From Drosophila persimilis (Eukaryota > Arthropoda > Insecta > Diptera > Drosophilidae): 64,000 bases of DNA. The stretch is taken from positions 124,001-188,000 of the forward strand of contig NW_020825356.1 of assembly GCF_003286085.1 (NCBI RefSeq). Reading direction: 5' to 3'. The position numbers and the translations under genes were made by a program. Position 1 is the first letter of the stretch. Every line of letters starts with the position of its first letter. Shown here piece after piece: positions 1-12,400 of the stretch. The notes beneath the pieces were generated by a model. It made no database searches. It saw only the letters and a list, made by a program, of their open reading frames with translations, and had not been told where the DNA came from.

Positions 1-342
1 GCCATTTCTGTGAAGCAGACTGGCCTCGGTGCGGGAGTCCTCGCATGGGGAATTGGAGCCCAACTGGTTCGTCTCGTAGCTGCGCACAATCCCATCCACG
101 GGGAAGTTGTACACAAATTCGTTCTCCCGCAGCTGCAGATTCACCTGCAAACAACAAAACACACACACACACACACACAGAAATTTTAACACATGAACAT
201 GGACAGCCTCCCTTTTCCACCCACTTACATCGTAGGGACTCAGCTGAGGCAGGTGCGGCAGGAGACGTAGAGCGTTGAGGCTGAAGTCTCGCACATTGTT
301 GCGCACACAGGTAGCGGCGTCGTTTAGCACAAACTTAAACAT
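1..342 (-). CDS. Pdp: Pyruvate dehydrogenase phosphatase (PDP), N-terminal part, cut by window edge
   Basis: Two exons are visible. Exon 1 runs 342 to 229 (38 codons from an ATG, ending in a GTAAGT donor). Exon 2 starts at 144 after a TTTGCAG acceptor and runs off the window at base 1. The join is phase 0. Encoded residues include LSPYDVNLQLRENEF and SYETNQLGSNSPCEDSR, the conserved N-terminal block of PP2C-type pyruvate dehydrogenase phosphatases (vertebrate PDP1 has SNQLPANAPIEDRR here). From family knowledge, the enzyme dephosphorylates and reactivates the E1 alpha subunit in the mitochondrial matrix. The metal-binding DGH motif lies beyond the window. The gene is head-to-head with Rab39. 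The intron carries a CA microsatellite. The symbol rests on family resemblance and on synteny recalled from D. melanogaster (CG12151). Confidence 0.85.
   Translation of the reverse strand, partial: MFKFVLNDAATCVRNNVRDFSLNALRLLPHLPQLSPYDVSGWKREAVHVHVLKFLCVCVCVFCCLQVNLQLRENEFVYNFPVDGIVRSYETNQLGSNSPCEDSRTEASLLHRNG
159..179. repeat. CA dinucleotide microsatellite in Pdp intron 1
   Basis: About ten AC units lie inside the short Pdp intron (145-228), between the exon 2 acceptor and the exon 1 donor. The tract makes up a quarter of this intron, so its length is likely to be polymorphic. Confidence 0.9.
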
Positions 343-1289
343 CTATGTAGGCGAGTGTCGGCACATATATGTAGGTGTGTATATGCTTAAATATATACAC
401 TGCTGCAGCTATAATTAACGGTAAACGGTAATAATATTGTTCGGTAACCTTGCGCAGCGCACACACGTTGAGTGTGTGTGGTGTTGGGGCGGAGACGGAG
501 ACGGAGAAGGAGACGGCGGATACGGAGTACGGACCGTACCCGGCAGCACGCTTTCTGGCTTAAATGCTGGCTATCTTTGGGGGCCTTTTTCCGACTGTCT
601 TTGTGCGATTGTATTTCGTTACTGCAGCCGTTCCTTCGATATCGAACTTGTACATTTGTGTTGCGGCAACCAAGCAATTTGGACAAAAAACAAACGTAAA
701 ATTAATATAAATCGAGCAACTGTCAGTGTGACAGTTGGCAGGAGCTACCATATCAGCTGACCAGTGAGCATTAACAGCACGTTTTTTAGCAGTACGATTT
801 ACAATTTTAAGAATCTCTGGTTTAATCAATCATTTCATATGATTTTCTTATACAACAAAACAAAAAAAAAAACAATAAGTTAGGAAGATAGTACATGAGA
901 TAAGTGTAAATTAGCCATTGTTTGGGTAATTTGTATTGCGCCTAACAGCACCTTTATTGGAGTGCACTCTAAATGCTTCCACACTCTGGCAACCCTTCGC
1001 TTTATCACACACTCACACAGTCACAGTTTTTGTTAGAAAAAACAAAACAAAGTCAGGGCAGCTGAATATTTTGTAGTATATTTATAATTGGCGACTAACC
1101 TGAGCACCGAAACGTTAAGTTAGTTATAAATAATACAAGTGTGCACCAGTAGCCGTGCAGTCATCCAGTTCCGCAAAGAGCATGGGCTGGCCTAACCACT
1201 GACCGAACAACAAAATAACAAGGACGACATATAATTTGCGTCTTAGCCGAAGATTAGAAAACACCAAAGGGGCCGTTGCACCAGTCAGT
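343..1289. promoter_or_regulatory. Divergent promoter region between Pdp and Rab39
   Basis: About 950 bp separate the two start codons. Around 725-760 there is a palindromic CAGTGTGACAGTTGG stretch, which on the minus strand is one base off the Drosophila core-promoter Motif 1, followed by an ATCAGCTGAC E-box-like site. This is the likely Pdp start region. A second CAGCTGAA site at 1060 and the AT-rich stretch at 1120-1140 lie on the Rab39 side. No convincing coding exon was seen. The open frames at 437-830 come from a GGAGAC-rich repeat and look spurious. Confidence 0.5.
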
Positions 1290-2297
1290 ATGGTCGAGCC
1301 CATTTTCGAGTATCAATTCCGCCTGATACTCATTGGCGATAGTACAGTGGGCAAGAGTTCGCTGCTTAAATTCTTTACAGATGGAAAATTTGCCGAGGTT
1401 CGTATTCCTAGATGTGTCCCAGTCCCATGTCCAATGTCTCCCTTGTGTGCGTTTACGGTGTGTGTGTACGTATGTGTGTCAAGTGCGATCGTTGAACAGA
1501 TGCATTTAAAACGTTTTCTTACATAATTCAATGATTATTTCGCAAAAAAAAAGACAAAGGCTGGTTCTCAGGCTCAGATGCTGCCTCATGAGTGTGCGTG
1601 TGGGTGTGGGTGTGTGTGAGAGCTCGCCTGATAATGAAAGGCAACAACAACGCTGTACAGGACCAGGGCTGCCATACCATGCACAATCGTTTGCCCGCTC
1701 AGTTTAAAAATGTTGTCTAAAAATGTTTTTGACCTTTTTCCTCTGCAGCTCTCGGATCCGACAGTGGGCGTGGACTTCTTTGCCCGCCTCATCGAGATGA
1801 AGGATGGGACACAAATCAAACTACAGTTGTGGGACACTGCCGGACAGGAGCGCTTCCGCTCCATCACAAAATCCTACTATCGCAATTCAGTCGGCGTTCT
1901 GCTCGTGTATGATATCTCGAATCATGCCAGCTTTGAGCATATACCCCTGTGGATGATGGAGGCCCAGCGCCACATCGAGCCGCACCGACCCGTCTTCGCG
2001 CTGGTTGGCTGCAAGCTGGACCTCATCAATGCGGGCGGCCACCGCGAAGTGTCCACAGAGGAGGCACAGACGTTTGCCAAACAGCATGGCCTGCATTTCG
2101 TTGAGACTTCCGCGCGCACCGGAGCTAATGTGGAGGAGGCCTTCCGCATGGTCACCCAGGAGGTGTACGCCCGCATCCGCTCCGGCGAGTACAAGGCGGA
2201 GGACGGTTGGGACGGCATCAAGGCCGGCTTCGCGACGCCCAACAGTCTCGACTTCAATCTCGTTGTGGCCGAGCCGGAGAAGTCCTCATGTTGTTGA
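1290..2297 (+). CDS. Rab39: Rab39 small GTPase
   Basis: Two exons, 1290-1397 and 1749-2297, encode 218 aa, the usual Rab length. Intron donor GAG/GTTCGT and acceptor CTGCAG are in phase 0. G1 is GDSTVGKS (residues 16-23), G3 is WDTAGQERF (about 64-72), G4 is the variant GCKLD (about 123-127) and G5 is ETSA. The protein ends SSCC, a double-cysteine geranylgeranylation signal. The G4 motif lacks the canonical Asn of NKxD, which is also true of vertebrate RAB39, so it supports the subfamily. From family knowledge, Rab39 regulates late endosomal and autophagy-related membrane traffic. The 351-bp intron holds a TG-rich stretch and an in-frame stop, so it must be removed. Confidence 0.96.
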
Positions 2298-3322
2298 TTC
2301 GTTTTTTGGGTCCGTTTTGATTGTTTTGTTTGTCTACCCAGCGCTAGGTTTTTTTTTTGTGTTTTCTATAGTTTTCCCTTTCTCTTGTAAATTTGTTTTT
2401 TGTCGAATTCTTTTGTATGGGCCCTGTCCATCCTTCAAAACCGTAGGCACTCTTAAAACCATCTAATTTAGCTGAAAAACCAAATCACTAATTCGTTACA
2501 TTAATACAAAACTATTTTTAGTTTCGTTTTTAAGCAAATCGCATAATTGGGTTTTTCTTTGGTAACCCCGACACCGACCCCGACCCCCTGGTACTGGTAG
2601 AACTATTTTGTGAGCCCTTAAATCAATAACATCGGATCCAAGTCATTCGGAAAAAGGGTCTGTTCAGCTTTACACATACATAGCAGAGTTTCTGTGCTCC
2701 AAAATCATACCAGACATAGGCTCTATATACACGAAATACGAAAGAAAAGCTATACATAATATACTTGAACTTGAAATATAAACGTTTTTATTAATATTCT
2801 ATTTCTTGGCTTACAATTTTTTACTCGATATTGTACGCACTATATAGCTTACAGGATAAAATATCTGTATGGGTACCATTGGGTACCCATATTTGCAAAT
2901 GGAATGGAATGGAAGGCACACCATATGATAGTGTTTTTATAGAAGAGAATTTGCAAGATCAAAATTGCGACTTCTATGAATTAATCAGGATTGAATTTGA
3001 TTGGATTTGGAATAGTGGTTTGATTTCGGTTATTTGATTCTTGTTGTAGGTCTCAGAAAGATATACACTCCAATGCTCATCTTTTTATCATTTATCAGTG
3101 GAGGATTGTGTGGGTGTGGGGGGTTTCTTATAGACAAGGACAGTAGTAGATTAACAGCAGATTTATTGGTCTATAATGTGCGGCTGTTTCCGTGATTTTT
3201 AAAAGTTTTCTCAGCGTATATGAGCAGATGAAAACAGGGATGGTATTCGAATCGAATCGATAGATTTTCGACGATGATATATCGCAACAAATTACGTACC
3301 AATATTATCAACAAATAATATA
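2298..3322. other. Rab39 3' region and Rab39-Tom40 intergenic
   Basis: AT-rich sequence with several poly-T runs follows the Rab39 stop and probably carries its 3' UTR (ATTAATACAAAA near 2500, AATATAAACG near 2780). A GACACCGACCCCGACCCC stretch lies near 2567. No coding feature was supported. From 3245 the sequence becomes rich in TCGAT words leading to the Tom40 promoter. Confidence 0.6.
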
Positions 3323-3330
3323 TATCGATA
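3323..3330. promoter_or_regulatory. DRE (TATCGATA) upstream of Tom40
   Basis: A perfect 8-bp DNA-replication-related element lies 103 bp before the Tom40 ATG, with further partial ATCGAT words at 3258-3265. DREs bind DREF and are typical of TATA-less housekeeping promoters in Drosophila, which suits a mitochondrial import gene. Confidence 0.7.
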
Positions 3331-3432
3331 CATTATATAAACATTTAACATCTCTAACTTTCTGGCATATCGCGCGTGTTGCTTAAAAATATTTTTAACA
3401 ATTTTTTTGCATTAAAATAAAAATTAAAAAAA

Positions 3433-4839
3433 ATGGGCAACGTGCTAGCGGCATCCTCAGGCAAAAGCAACAGCGTGTCTGCCGGTCTGAGTCTCCCCGA
3501 GCCGGTGGTTGCACCCACACAAACATCGGTATCGAGCGACCCCACCGACACTGCCGGGAAGGATATTTTTCTGGAGAATCCCGGAACCGTAGAGGAACTG
3601 CACAAAAAATGCAAAGGTAAACGAATCGCAGTCGATCAACTACATAATGTGCGCATTTTCATAGACCAAAGTCGAGGCGGTTAGAAAAAACCCTCAGCTG
3701 TCTGATGACATAACCTACAACATGTGAGCGGGGGACCGCGGTGCGTGCGTATGTGTGTGTGTGTGCGTGTGTGCTGTTGTCTTTGATTATGCATTATCAG
3801 GCCATTGTTCATTCAACTAACCAATTCCCTTCTCCTTTCTCCTCTCCTGTGGTGACCGATCCACACCGGCAGATATACAGGCCGTAACCTTCGAGGGAGC
3901 CAAAATCATGCTGAACAAGGGACTCAGCAATCACTTCCAGGTCTCGCACACCATCAACATGAGCAACACGGTGCCGAGCGGCTACCGCTTCGGCGCCACC
4001 TACGTGGGCACCAAGCAGTTTAGCCCCACCGAGGCATTCCCAGTGCTCCTAGGCGACATTGATCCATCCGGCAATCTGAATGCCAATGTCATTCACCAGT
4101 TCTCGCCGCGCGTTCGCTGCAAGTTTGCCTCGCAGGTAAGTCTTTAGAGTAGGTTAATGCGCTGGAATTTAGCAGAATCAGTCTCTTATGCATTTGGAAT
4201 GTTACAGGTCCAGGACTCGAAAATGGTGGCCTCACAGTTGACAACTGATTATCGTGGCGACGACTTCACGGGCTCGCTCACCGTGGCCAATCCAAATATT
4301 TTCAACAACTCTGGCGTAATCGTTGGCCAGTATTTGCAGTCGGTGACTCCAACCATTGCCTTGGGCGCCGAGATAGCTTATCAGTATGGGCCGAATGTGC
4401 CCGGACGCCAGATTGCCCTTGTTTCAGCCCTGGGCCGCTACACAAGCGGCAACACGACGTGGTCCGGCACTTTGGGACTGAGTGGATTGCATCTGTGCTT
4501 CTACCAGAAGGCCAGTGAACAGCTACAGATTGGTGCCGAGGTCGAAACTAGCCTGCGCATGCAAGAGTCGGTCGCCACTGTAGCCTATCAGATTGATTTG
4601 CCCAAGGCTGATTTGGTCTTCCGAGGTAAGTCTTGCAATATATCCTTCCGATATTCGGATGGACAGCATGCAATAATTGTTTGGTGCATTTCCTTGTAGG
4701 CTCTATTGACACCAACTGGCACATTTCGGGGGTGCTGGAGAAGCGTCTGCAGCCATTGCCATTCACGCTCTTATTGAGCGGCCGCATGAACCATGTGAAG
4801 AACAACTTTAGACTGGGCTGCGGGCTGATGATCGGTTAA
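3433..4839 (+). CDS. Tom40: Mitochondrial import receptor TOM40
   Basis: Four exons, 3433-3616, 3873-4135, 4208-4625 and 4700-4839, join with conserved splice sites (donors GTAAAC, GTAAGT, GTAAGT) to give 334 aa. The protein starts MGNVLAAS, as in animal TOM40, has a short Ser/Thr/Pro-rich N-terminal segment, then the conserved [13 protein letters not shown] block and beta-barrel signatures such as [32 protein letters not shown] and the C-terminal GCGLMIG. From family knowledge this is the protein-conducting channel of the outer mitochondrial membrane TOM complex. Drosophila has a second paralogue, tomboy40; the Rab39 neighbourhood argues for Tom40 proper. A DRE lies just upstream. Intron 1 carries a TG microsatellite. 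Confidence 0.95.
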
Positions 4840-5859
4840 CCGGTAGCTGCAGCACCCGTTAACCAAATTTTAGCCACAGACCCCGCCCCCCGAACCACAT
4901 TCACATTCACACATCCAGTCAAGTTTAGCACATCATTGCCCACCCGCCACCACCACAGACAATTCTTTTGATTAATTCGAAATGTACCTTGCGGCGTTTT
5001 TGTCTGCAACAATCTGCAATGTATCAAAAGACCGAAGAACAGAAGAATTTGTTTAAGCTTATGGGGATTAAGCCGCCGCAGACGCCGCTGACGCCGCTGA
5101 CGCCGCCGACGCCGCTACCATCGTTTGCTTCGTTCTTCTAAAAGAGAGAGTTTTCAGTTAGGTATCTAGGAATATTCCACATTTCCACACATTTTAAAGC
5201 ACACATCCAACAAAGAATTGTCGCTGTACATTTTAAGTTGCTTCCTAGAAGATGAAAAAGGAGAAGAAACGTACGCATTTATTTTGAACAATCAAACAGC
5301 CAGCAAACCAAGAACAACCACAAGACCACACACGCAAACACACACACATACACACAGAGAATATCAGAAACATCAATAGTTTTCAAAATCCGAAATGAAA
5401 AGAGTTAATAATAAATGCGTATTAAATGTATGTTACATTGTAAAATTGGTAACGAAACTGCTTTAAGTTTATAATTTATAAATTAACAATTAGTTATAAT
5501 AACAAAAAACTTTGTTAAACCAACTTTTACCTTTGTGGCGCGCCTAGAAAGAGACAGACGCAGACGCAGACGCAGAGAAAGAGAGAAAAGGAAGAAAGAG
5601 ACGTAACGTTAGCGCCAAAACGTTGTGAGGGAAAAAAAACCAAACAAAAAAACACTAATAAAAAAAACTCTACAAAAGAAAGTCCATTACTACATTTGTT
5701 AAAGATGGGAAATGGTTCAGTTACATTGTAATATAGCCGCTTCCCAAGCATTCAAATAAAGAAAGATACAGAGCAACAACAAGAATGTACTGCGAACAAC
5801 AACAAATTAGGTTTTAGTAAAGACAAAAAAATAAACAATTTAAATACAATTTTTTTGTT
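4840..5859. other. Tom40 3' UTR and flank
   Basis: The Tom40 stop is followed by C-rich, then A-rich sequence. A GACGCCGCTGACGCCGCTGACGCC-type triplet run occupies about 5078-5117. Candidate poly(A) signals are AATAAA near 5408 and at 5754-5759. No further plus-strand gene was seen. Confidence 0.6.
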
Positions 5860-6304
5860 GTCCTCTTAGACGGTTTAGCATACGCGTTAAATAGGCAATG
5901 GATCTCTCATTGACCATCAAAATCTGATCGTAAAATAAAATAGATTTCCCATATAATTAATGTTGAACAATTTACACGCCATAACACATTGGATGGAAAA
6001 AGGAAAAGACTTACCAGAAGGAGATGAGCGAGCGACCAGCGGGCTGTGTGATGGCGGTGCTGTGATACGCTACATCAGATAGTGATAGTAGATCACCAGG
6101 AAATTGTGGCCTGTTATAAAACATCAAGAAAAAAGCGACAGGATACCCGAAACTCACATATAAATGAATCAATCAGATCCAACAACTTGAGAGAGTAGCT
6201 GAAGGCTGCAGCACGGAGATCAGTAGCAAGAGCGATGGTCGGATGTTGAAGAAGTAAGGATCGGTAAGTGACGAATAATTTGCCCAGAAGGCCCAGAAAT
6301 CCAT
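5860..6304 (-). other. Unresolved spliced coding-like segments, minus strand
   Basis: Reading the minus strand, a donor TATAT/GTGAGT (about 6166) and acceptor TTTTATAACAG (about 6112), then a donor CTTCTG/GTAAGT at 6014-6013 and an acceptor ACGATCAG at 5924, look like real splice sites. Open segments include AAAFSYSLKLLDLIDSFI before the first donor, HNFLVIYYHYLM after it, and ILMVNERSIAYLTRMLNRLR after the last acceptor (ending with a stop near 5862). I could not join these into one uninterrupted frame, and an ATG at 6304 opens a different frame. It may be a small gene, a decayed gene, or chance. Product not recognised. Confidence 0.25.
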
Positions 6305-7136
6305 CTCTGAGCTAGTATAGGCCTATCGTACACTTTTGTGCCGAGAAGCTACAAAACTGTGTTTGCCCATGTTCCTCAAACTGTGACGTCCAAGAGCTGC
6401 TACAACTGTGAATTTATTTACTGCAACTGTATTACTGTAGTAGGCACTAAAGCTGTAATTATAGCAGCTGCTCCGTGTTTGGCTGCTCAAACTGTACTGC
6501 GTAGCGTAGCACAGTTACCCTAAAACTGTTATTACTGAATAAACCTTAATTTGGGCCATTTCGTGTAGCCTTTAAGACTTTTCCCACAAACTTGACCAAC
6601 ATTTTGGCTCCATTTTCCGTCCATTGGCAGCACATGTTGTGGACAAGAACAGCAGCAACAACCACAAAAAGTAAATTGTGTTGCCATATTCTCATTTGCA
6701 GGGCAAAAGTCAGAAAGTGTGCGAACAGCCATGGAGGCCAGGTGGAATTCCGAGCGACTATTTGATACCCAACATGCTATCGCCGATTGGAATGGAGCGC
6801 CTGGAATGGAGTTTTGACGACACTGTGTGATAGCAACAAGCCGATTTGATTTTCCTGGGACAACAGATGCTAAGAGTTCGACAGAAAAAACGATTTGCGA
6901 TGACGATAGGCAATGCTGCTGCAGCTGCCTCAGCGCAGATCTACCCTGGTATACCCTGTAAGTAGATATGACAAAAACTCCAACGACAAAATGTATGCAA
7001 GCAAACTTTGTTCAATCAGCCAGAGGAGAGTGGATGTTGTTGCAGTCGCTTTGGAAGTGCAGCAGTCGCAATATTGTTTAGATAAGAAAATGTTGCCTGC
7101 CCCACACATCGACACACGCATACACATTGGAGCCGT

Positions 7137-7138
<2 letters not shown>

Positions 7139-7168
<30 letters not shown>
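7139..7168. repeat. GT microsatellite (15 units)
   Basis: An uninterrupted (GT)15 tract. It generates spurious poly-Val/Cys and poly-Thr/His frames on the two strands. Confidence 0.95.
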
Positions 7169-7171
<3 letters not shown>

Positions 7172-8730
7172 CTTCCTGTCGGCCCTTCTCTGTCTATCAA
7201 ATGCTTTTTGCTGTTCCACATTTTCTTTTCGGTCTTTGGTCTTTTTTCCTCGCTCTCTCCCGCCTCTCTCGCTCTCCTGTTTGCTGTTCCACCAAATGCA
7301 ATTTGAACTTTGGCAAAAAGCGGCCGCTTTGCCATACACCCCTTACGCCCCACCACCGCTGCTTTCCTCCTCCAGGGGCATGCCCTGCCAAACCATTTCA
7401 GCGATAAGCAGGATGGCGAAGCGAGGCGACTTTCATACTAGTATTTTGGGAAATTTTCAGCATTTCCTCTGCTTCTTTTCCTCGGACTCTTACGAGTCTC
7501 TCTCTGCGTGTGTGTGTGTGCATTATGTAACCCGCGAAAGCTGTTTTCCAATTCAATTGGTCCAACCAGACGGAGCTGCAGAAGCAGCAGCAGAGGCAGG
7601 CGCTTCACTCATGGCTAAGACAAAGGAAATCTGTGTCAGAAGAACAAGAAAAACTCATTAACATATAAAGTAGCCGCCACAATCTCGGTGAAGGGGGCAG
7701 AAAAATCGGGTAACTAATTAAAGAATAAGAAAAAGCCAAGAGGGTCGAGTCCTCAGATACCCTTGTAGACCAGTCGCTCCTTTGAGTGCTATACAATTTT
7801 GATGATACAAAATACCAAAGAAGATAAGAAATTTCTGCAGGAGCAAAAAGGCCTATTGTGGTGCCGATGCCCTTTTAGCATATACTGTATCCTGTATGAA
7901 ATAGAACATACAGAACTAGACACAACACTGCAAAGACAAAACCCTTAATGCTGATAGTTTGTAAATAGTGTAAATAGTGTCTTCTTTGTATCGATATACC
8001 CTCCGTAAGCGTATCACAAGCAATGCGAAGTCCTGCCCAAAGGCTGGGGAATGTCTCATAAAGCAGGGCGCGTCAAGGGCTTCCAGTAGCGGGCAGCCTA
8101 AGTGCTTGCAAAACTGTAAAAAGCGCAATAAGCATTTCAAATATGTTTCTCCTTAACCTCCAGCTCCTTAGAAAGGGCTTAGGAAAGTAATTAGCAGCTA
8201 TTCCTTCCCCTATCTAATCTTACGAGTTCGCGGCGACACTTAAGCTACAAAGTCATTTCATTTTAATAGTATAGAGGGGCACTGTGTCCCTAGGACACAC
8301 AAATCTGTATCCTCGATCATCTGAAACCATCTGCCCAGATAATATCTGAATGTGCTCAAGCCATATATAGTATCTGGGACAAAATGAAGCTAACTGTAGT
8401 CGAGTTTATTGGTCCTTCTTCTCTTCTGTGTCCATCACGGACAGCGATGCCAGCGATGTCTAAGTACGAAAAAAATTAGTTAAATTAATGAGCTTTAAGT
8501 CGGTACAAGAAAACAACAAGAACAACAAGCAAGTGCATAAGCAATTGTGTTTCGCCAGTAACTCAACGTAACTCCAATGCTGCTGCAAGCGAGTGCCGGG
8601 AGAGTGGAGAGAGCGCTGTTGTATGCTCGGCATATTTACGCCAACTTTAGTTATTTGAATTACGTGACTTCAGCAACAGTTCTATGACTGAGACAGGCAC
8701 ACACCATATACACCACCCACTCGTACTCGC

Positions 8731-8775
8731 AATCGCACTGGCACTGGCACCGGCACTGGCACCGGCACTGGCACT
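8731..8775. repeat. Hexanucleotide repeat, GGCACT/GGCACC
   Basis: About seven imperfect units of CTGGCA/CCGGCA. It is one of many hexamer tracts in the window. Confidence 0.85.
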
Positions 8776-9289
8776 CGTCCACCCACTTATACACGGGGCA
8801 CACAGAGAGCTCGAACTTTGTGCAATTTTTTAAGCACACATAGAGCAGCATGCGTATTACTTACTTTACTTCACAGACTATCTACCAGTCCGTTGATTAC
8901 AAATGCACGAGAGGAAAATGCTAGGGCAGCCATGGGATGTGTGCCAGTGCCAGCGAACGGTGGGTACAGGTTCGCAAACACAAAGAAAATGATGCTCTAT
9001 ACAGCGATGTGGGGAAAGAGGTAGAGACCAAAAAAAGGGACATTGAAAGGGGATTTTCTTTCTGTTAGCTAACTTCTAAATAGAACACCTGAAAAACTTG
9101 TAAATTTATAAGTATAAGCCATTGGTCTTCATTAGGTGTCTTCTTTTAAATATTTCAGGGGATCATTATGAGTATATGCCTCAGAAGTTTGCACAATTTC
9201 CGGCTCTATGAAGAATATACCTACACATATTCTGATGGGCGTCGAATGCCGATTCCATTTAATATATATTATGTAGTATGTATGTATCT

Positions 9290-9430
9290 CTATTATATAA
9301 ACAAGTTTGGATCGTCGTCGTGGCCAGATTTTTTACTTGCATAGGCGCTAGAGAGCGAAGCGAGTGAGCCGAGGGCTGGCGCCATATATTCAACAATTTA
9401 ATAAGAACAAATCTTCGAATTTTCGAAACA
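9290..9430. mobile_element. Possible transposon remnant
   Basis: A block with GCGCTAGAGAGCGAAGCG, GTGAGCCGAGGG and CTGGCGCC, whose GGCGC/GCGCC ends are complementary around a GC-rich centre, sits in otherwise AT-rich DNA. This resembles the cores of small non-autonomous Drosophila elements, but no target duplication was found and no family is claimed. Confidence 0.25.
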
Positions 9431-12400
9431 ATCATTTAAAAGCTGTAATTTAGTCAAATTTTGAGAATCTTGAAGATCTTTGGTTCGGAGAACGGGTATC
9501 AAAAGATTCGGCACTGTAATATGTGTACCTTTCTTTTTGTTTATGCTTTCTCTTGAGTTGTTGTTGCTATTGCTATTTTTGGCTTTGAGTTTTTAGCCTT
9601 AAGCCAAATAAGTGTTTTAGCCGTCATCCAAGAGATAGAAGAAGGACACAGGCAGTGGGGCAACGGCAGGGGGAGCGGCAGGGTCTCTGCCTTGGGGTGG
9701 TGTGTAGGGCGTTGTGCAGGCAAAGACATGGACTTTGGCGTCGACGTAAACGTTGTTGCAGCAGCCGGAAGTTGCCACGACAGCTGCAGGAAACTCTAAC
9801 TCACTTACACAAACAGCCAAAGCGCACACCTTCACCTCATATGTGTGTGTGTGTTTGTGTGTGTGGGTCGGGGGCGGGTGCCCAAGAGGAGTATCTATGT
9901 GTGTGTCTGGCCACGTTTGTGTCTGTGAATTGTTGAAAGTTAGCAATAGATTTTTAACGGAAGTTGCACATGTGCGCACGTGTTCTTCCCAAAAATGTTC
10001 TTCCCCACACAATTCATTCGTCTTCTTCTTCGTCGTCTTCTGGCCCATACCCCTTCCCCTGAGCTGAAATTTTCGGCTTAACTCTTGGCACGTTGTAATT
10101 AAGGCTTTCATGTGTGTGTGTGAGTGTGTGGAGGGGGGGGGGGCGTGGCACATCATCATCATTCAAGCGCAGCTAGATTAGACCAACCGATTATTGCCTG
10201 CCTGGTGCTTCTTCTTGGCCACCATGCCCCCTCTGTAGCCACCATCTGTAGCCTCTGCACTCCGGACCAAATGCCCCCTTTTGCCCCTTTGCCCGTTGGC
10301 ACATCTTCATCTTCTTGGAACCCCTAATTTTGCCTCAAATCCAGCTCGAGCCCTCTCTTCCCAGGCATTGCGTGTGCGCGTCTACTTAACGAGAATTTAT
10401 ATCTCGACTGCCGCTGACATATTTACCACTTTAACACTCCCTCCCAACTGCCGAAACCGTAACCCCCCCCGCCGCCATTGGGGGCCAATTATGAGCCACG
10501 AATGAGAACATTTTTCGTGGCGTAACTATGGTTTTCTTTTTCGGATTTCCACTTCCATTGCCATTACCATTCCCGAGGTCTGCCATTGTCAGTGCTCGGT
10601 GTAATTTAATGGAAAAATCGCTGAAGATCCTCCAAGCAAGTCGGCGTGTAATGCATAATGAATGGGGGGCTAGATGCCATCTCTGCATTGCTCATACGCC
10701 TATTTGTCATTCGGTAAACGGAAGTCAGAACCCCTGCTTCTGGGTTCCTGGGAGCGGGAGGCGTGGCTGCCGGGTCTTGGATGTTGGCTGTCTGCTGTCT
10801 GCTGCCTGTGTCACGCATGGTTTGGCCAGGACGACGCTGCTCTGGCAGCGGCTCCGATTACCATTTGTGCCTCAATTACTTCATAAACCTGACAGCGACA
10901 GGTGCCACCTGGGGTCAGTCAAGGGCCAACAGCATCAGTAGCCGTTGACATCGTTCTTTTTCTTCTTCGGTCTATACCCTGTGATCGTAGAGTATAATAT
11001 TAAGAGATCCAAAAAGAAGCATTTTCCACCGCTTAAAGCGGACACAACTGAATAAAACGAGCGCAGCTTTTTGCACTCATGAACAGTGGCGATAGTGTCA
11101 ATAATTATTTACACAAGCATTTCCCATATATTGTATGTGTTATGTTTCTGTTTCAATTCAAAAAAAATCCTCTAAGCACTGGGTATCTTATAGTTGTATG
11201 GAACTTCGAGTACGAGCTTTAGTACGAGCAGTGTATTTGAGATGTCCTGCCAGCATTGTTTGCCCCAAGAATTTATTATTATTTTGCATGTTTCTCCGCT
11301 GGGGCGCTTGCAACGGCAGCAGTCAGGTAATAAACCACCGAAAGGGGAAGGCTTCTAAGTATAGTATACTTGCACAATGCGTTTTGCATTGGCAAATTGC
11401 TGCAGTGGCAGCGGGGATGTATCTGCAGGTGTCTGTACTGTATCTGTATCTGTGGCTGTGGACATCCAGTTCATAAATAAATGCTCATTGTGCACATTTG
11501 AGTCGTGGATTAGGTGGACAGGTGGAAGCATATTCTCTCAGTGATGTCCTATGAAACCCTAAGAATTAGCTTGATGGATGAGTTTTAAGCATTGAAATTT
11601 TATCTAATACAATGCCCCAATACATCACCAATACACCAGATAGAATTTGCTCGTATAATCTATACAATTATCGAAACCAAATCCATATTTCCAATATCAG
11701 CATATCCCTACGCCTTAACAAAAGAATTATTAAACATCCTCGATTGGAATCGTGAACGAACGAAAAATAGAGACACGCACAGAGGGGAGAAGAGAATAAA
11801 AAAGGACAGTTATGGAAGCTGTATCGAAATGGAATAAAAATATGTGCTACATCATAAATAAATGTTTATTGTGCTCAAACATTGATGCATGGAGGATGCG
11901 GTAATCGATTCGGCTGCCGGACTGGGGTCTGGCTTCCTCTCCTTCCCGATGCTGTTCCCTGCTACATAGTGAAGGAAAATTAAGATTCAATTGTCTGCAT
12001 TTGAAAGTTTTCAATGTTCATTATCAATGGAGCAAACGTTTCAAACGTTTAATGATATCGCCGCGACCTCTCTGTGTGCTCACCGTACCTCTACTGTGTG
12101 TGTGTGTGTGTACAGTGATGACTGGCTATTCACAGCCATTGAGTCTTTAAAGCAGGGTCGAGTGGAAAGCCTGGACTCTTTTGTGCTTGCATTGATCTAA
12201 AGTTAAAATTTATAAGATACAAATCTACTGAAACCACCTTTACAATGCAGTGAAACATGTGTGAAATTTGTTGGAATTGTTGCTCAAAATAGAGTCAGGA
12301 TATAATCAAAAACGTGTGGGATCGATGCCTAAACGTAAAGGTATTTATTCTGTTTTTTTAATATAAAGGCTTTTAAATTACATTTAGTTTAAAATACTAG

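Noticed and set aside
7078..7661. Overlapping ORFs up to 172 aa around a GT tract
   Set aside because: They arise from the (GT)15 repeat and pyrimidine-rich DNA; all frames are open for lack of stops and show no family signature.
9617..10162. 181-aa minus-strand ORF
   Set aside because: Composed of repeat-encoded Thr/His and Pro stretches; the plus strand is open as well and there are no splice or promoter signals.
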